64,000 nucleotides of DNA from contig NZ_JALKFX010000017.1 of assembly GCF_023243045.1 (NCBI RefSeq), forward strand, positions 16,926-80,925. The letters are read 5' to 3'. The translations under genes and the position numbers were made by a program. This document shows positions 62,313 to 64,000 of this stretch, one piece after another. The number at the start of each line of letters is the position of its first letter. The first letter of the stretch is position 1. The DNA is from Frankia sp. AgB32 (GTDB taxonomy: Bacteria; Actinomycetota; Actinomycetes; Frankiales; Frankiaceae). The notes below the pieces were generated by a model. The model made no database searches and was not told the DNA's origin. It saw only the letters and a program-made list of their open reading frames with translations.

Positions 62313-63956
62313 GTGGCGGAAAAACGATGGGAAACCCGGTCGGTGCCGAGCACCCTCGCGGACCGGTGGCGTCAGGAGGGTCTGTGGGATGACCGGACCC
62401 TCGGGTCGAAAATCGAGGAAGCGCTTCGCAAGTATCCGGACCAGGTACTTCGGATCCACTCCGAGGACCGTCCGTGGGAGGGCACCTTCGCGGAGCTGTA
62501 TGCCAGAGCGTTAGGTCTGGCGGGCGGTCTGCGGGAATGTGGTGTCGGCCCGGGTGACACGGTCGCCTTCCAGCTGCCCAACTGGGTGGAGGCCGCGGTC
62601 ACGTTCTACGCGACGAGCATGCTGGGTGCCGTGGTGGTGCCGATCGTGCATTTCTACGGCCCCAAGGAGGTCTCCTTCATCCTGCGCCGGACAGAGGTGG
62701 CGGCGTTTGTCTCCGCCGCCACCTTCCGCCGCCGGGACTATCTCGCCGACCTGCCGCAGGCGTGCGCCGACGTCCCCTCGCTGAAGGCCGTGGTGGTGGT
62801 CGGCGAGGGCACGGCGCCCCTTCCCGCGGGCGTGCGCACGTTCGCCGAGATGGAGAAGGGCCCGGCCCTGCCGGCGGCCGTCGCGGTCGACCCGGACGCC
62901 CCGGCGCTGATCGCGTACACCTCGGGCACCACCTCGGAGCCCAAGGGCGTCATCCACTCCCACAACACCCTCGGTTGCGAGGTGAGCCAGCTCGGCGAGA
63001 TGGATGCGGGCGGTGGCATGCCGGCGGTGACCGGCACCCCGCTCGGCCACTTCATGGGCATGCTCGGCGGCCTGCTGATCCCCCTGCTGCGCGGTGACCA
63101 GATCAACGTGATCGATGTGTGGGATCCCGCCCGCGTCCTCGCCGTCATGAAGCGGTACGGGCTGTCCTCGGGCTCCGGCGCGACCTACTTCCTCACCAGC
63201 CTTCTCGATCATCCCGACTTCTCCGACGAGCACCGTGAGCTGCTGAAGTTCGTCGGGCTGGGCGGCGCGGCCGTGCCGCCGGCAATCACCGAGAAGGCGG
63301 CGGCGGCGGGCGTCTCGGTCGTGCGGATGTACGGCTCGACCGAACATCCCTCGATCACCGGCACCTACCATCACGATGAGGAGCACGCGCGGCTGCGCAC
63401 GGACGGGCGGCCCCTGAGCGGCGTCGAGATCAGGCTGCTGGACGACGACGGCCAGCCGACCCCCGTGGGCCAGGCCGGCGAGATCTGGTCGCGGGGACCG
63501 GACTGCTGCCTCGGCTACACCAACCCGGCGGTGACCGCGGCGATGTTCGACGCGGACGGCTGGTACCGCACCGAGGACCTGGGTGTCCTCGATGCCGCGG
63601 GATGTCTGACGATCACCGATCGGAAGAAGGACATCATCATCCGCGGCGGCGAGAACGTCAGCGCCGCCGAGGTCGAGGAACTGGTGCTGGAGACGCTGCC
63701 CGACGTCCTCGAGGTCGCGGTCGTCGCGGTGCCCGACACCCGCCTCGGCGAGAAGGTCTGCGCGGTGGTGCGGCTGGCGCCCGGGGCGGGTGAGCCGACC
63801 GTCGAGGACACCCGGCGGCTGCTGCTCGAGGCCGGTCTGGGGCGCCAGAAGCTGCCCGAGTACGTCGAGACGGTCGAGGACTTCCCTCGGACGTCGACCG
63901 GAAAGATTGTCAAGGCTGAGCTCCGGCGCACGCTGGCGGCTCGTTACCAGGCATAG
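62313..63956 (+). CDS. AMP-dependent acyl-CoA synthetase
   Basis: A 547-residue ANL-superfamily ligase. The AMP-binding P-loop is YTSGTTSEPKGV, A5-type motif YGSTEHPSITG, hinge region DRKKDIIIRGGENVSAAEVE and the catalytic Lys in TSTGKIVK. It would activate the carboxylic acid of the island substrate with CoA. The GTG start follows GGAGG. A separate promoter is suggested by the 195-bp gap with repeats upstream. Confidence 0.92.
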   Translation: MAEKRWETRSVPSTLADRWRQEGLWDDRTLGSKIEEALRKYPDQVLRIHSEDRPWEGTFAELYARALGLAGGLRECGVGPGDTVAFQLPNWVEAAVTFYATSMLGAVVVPIVHFYGPKEVSFILRRTEVAAFVSAATFRRRDYLADLPQACADVPSLKAVVVVGEGTAPLPAGVRTFAEMEKGPALPAAVAVDPDAPALIAYTSGTTSEPKGVIHSHNTLGCEVSQLGEMDAGGGMPAVTGTPLGHFMGMLGGLLIPLLRGDQINVIDVWDPARVLAVMKRYGLSSGSGATYFLTSLLDHPDFSDEHRELLKFVGLGGAAVPPAITEKAAAAGVSVVRMYGSTEHPSITGTYHHDEEHARLRTDGRPLSGVEIRLLDDDGQPTPVGQAGEIWSRGPDCCLGYTNPAVTAAMFDADGWYRTEDLGVLDAAGCLTITDRKKDIIIRGGENVSAAEVEELVLETLPDVLEVAVVAVPDTRLGEKVCAVVRLAPGAGEPTVEDTRRLLLEAGLGRQKLPEYVETVEDFPRTSTGKIVKAELRRTLAARYQA

Positions 63957-63966
63957 AAAAGAGGCC

Positions 63967-64000
63967 GGGGGGGGGGGGGGGGGGGTCGCCCCCCCCCCCC
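63967..64000. repeat. G-run followed by C-run at the window end
   Basis: About twenty consecutive G are followed by TCG and at least a dozen C reaching the window edge. The two runs could fold on each other as a pure G:C hairpin right after the synthetase stop. It may be a terminator, a slippage-prone tract or an assembly artefact. Confidence 0.6.

Noticed and set aside
1..64000. CRISPR arrays, rRNA or tRNA genes
   Set aside because: No regularly spaced direct repeats with unique spacers and no rRNA or tRNA-like stretches were recognised by reading; a covariance-model search was not possible here.

Overview
The window is about 64 kb of very GC-rich DNA. It has GTG/TTG starts, tightly overlapping ATGA/GTGA gene junctions, a complete actinobacterial 'conservon', several cytochromes P450 and a deazaflavin-type nitroreductase. 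Together these point to a filamentous actinomycete. Frankia or a close relative is my best guess, but no rRNA or marker gene is present to prove it.

Layout. (1) 1-2377, minus strand: a ribose-type sugar ABC permease (cut by the window edge) and its duplicated ATPase. (2) 2586-12786, plus strand: a catabolic operon with a Rieske oxygenase, its reductase, a P450, a 3-hydroxyacyl-CoA dehydrogenase, an NTF2-like protein, an enoyl-CoA hydratase and an alpha/beta hydrolase. Probably as a second unit come an alpha-methylacyl-CoA racemase, a GntR-regulator remnant and a double-domain acyl-CoA dehydrogenase. (3) 13371-21430: a CsaA-like tRNA-binding protein, then an orphan and partly broken biosynthetic locus (FAAL-PCP-condensation protein, DHA2 exporter, heme-oxygenase-like diiron protein, truncated 2-oxoglutarate oxygenase) next to an intact IS630 element. 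(4) 21700-22880: gene remnants. (5) 22886-26321, minus strand: DipZ, a CPA2 antiporter and a small ParB-like protein. (6) 26515-29890: a tellurite/toxic-anion gene set. (7) 30398-32362: a hybrid histidine kinase. (8) 32363-34880: decayed genes plus one gene put out of frame by a 16-nt tandem repeat. (9) 34882-40344: a conservon (cvnA-B-C-D and a CYP157-type P450 without the normal ExxR motif) convergent with a terpene synthase, with a perfect hairpin between them. (10) 40345-41877: a gene graveyard with a second, degraded IS630 copy. (11) 41878-63956: a catabolic island with a branched-chain-type ABC importer, TetR regulator, two phosphotransferases, a cupin-like protein, NDMA-type alcohol dehydrogenase, CoA transferase, DUF35/thiolase-like pair, aldehyde dehydrogenase, amidohydrolase, ferredoxin, SDR, P450, F420-type nitroreductase and acyl-CoA synthetase.

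How the genes work together. The last island reads as an uptake-activate-oxidise-cleave pathway for a lipophilic or branched organic substrate: the Liv-type importer brings it in, ferredoxin/P450 and the dehydrogenases oxidise it, the synthetase or CoA transferase loads CoA, and the DUF35/thiolase-like pair cleaves it. Three copies of a roughly 24-nt AT-rich, partly palindromic motif lie upstream of three transcription units around the TetR gene, suggesting one local regulon. The first operon holds parallel oxygenase and beta-oxidation chemistry. The most unusual items are the three-copy operator motif, the LivH-LivM-LivG triple fusion, the 122-residue hexanucleotide-repeat tail on LivF, the 16-nt repeat that shifts a reading frame, the orphan FAAL-PCP-C locus and the thiolase-like protein without a visible nucleophilic cysteine beside DUF35.
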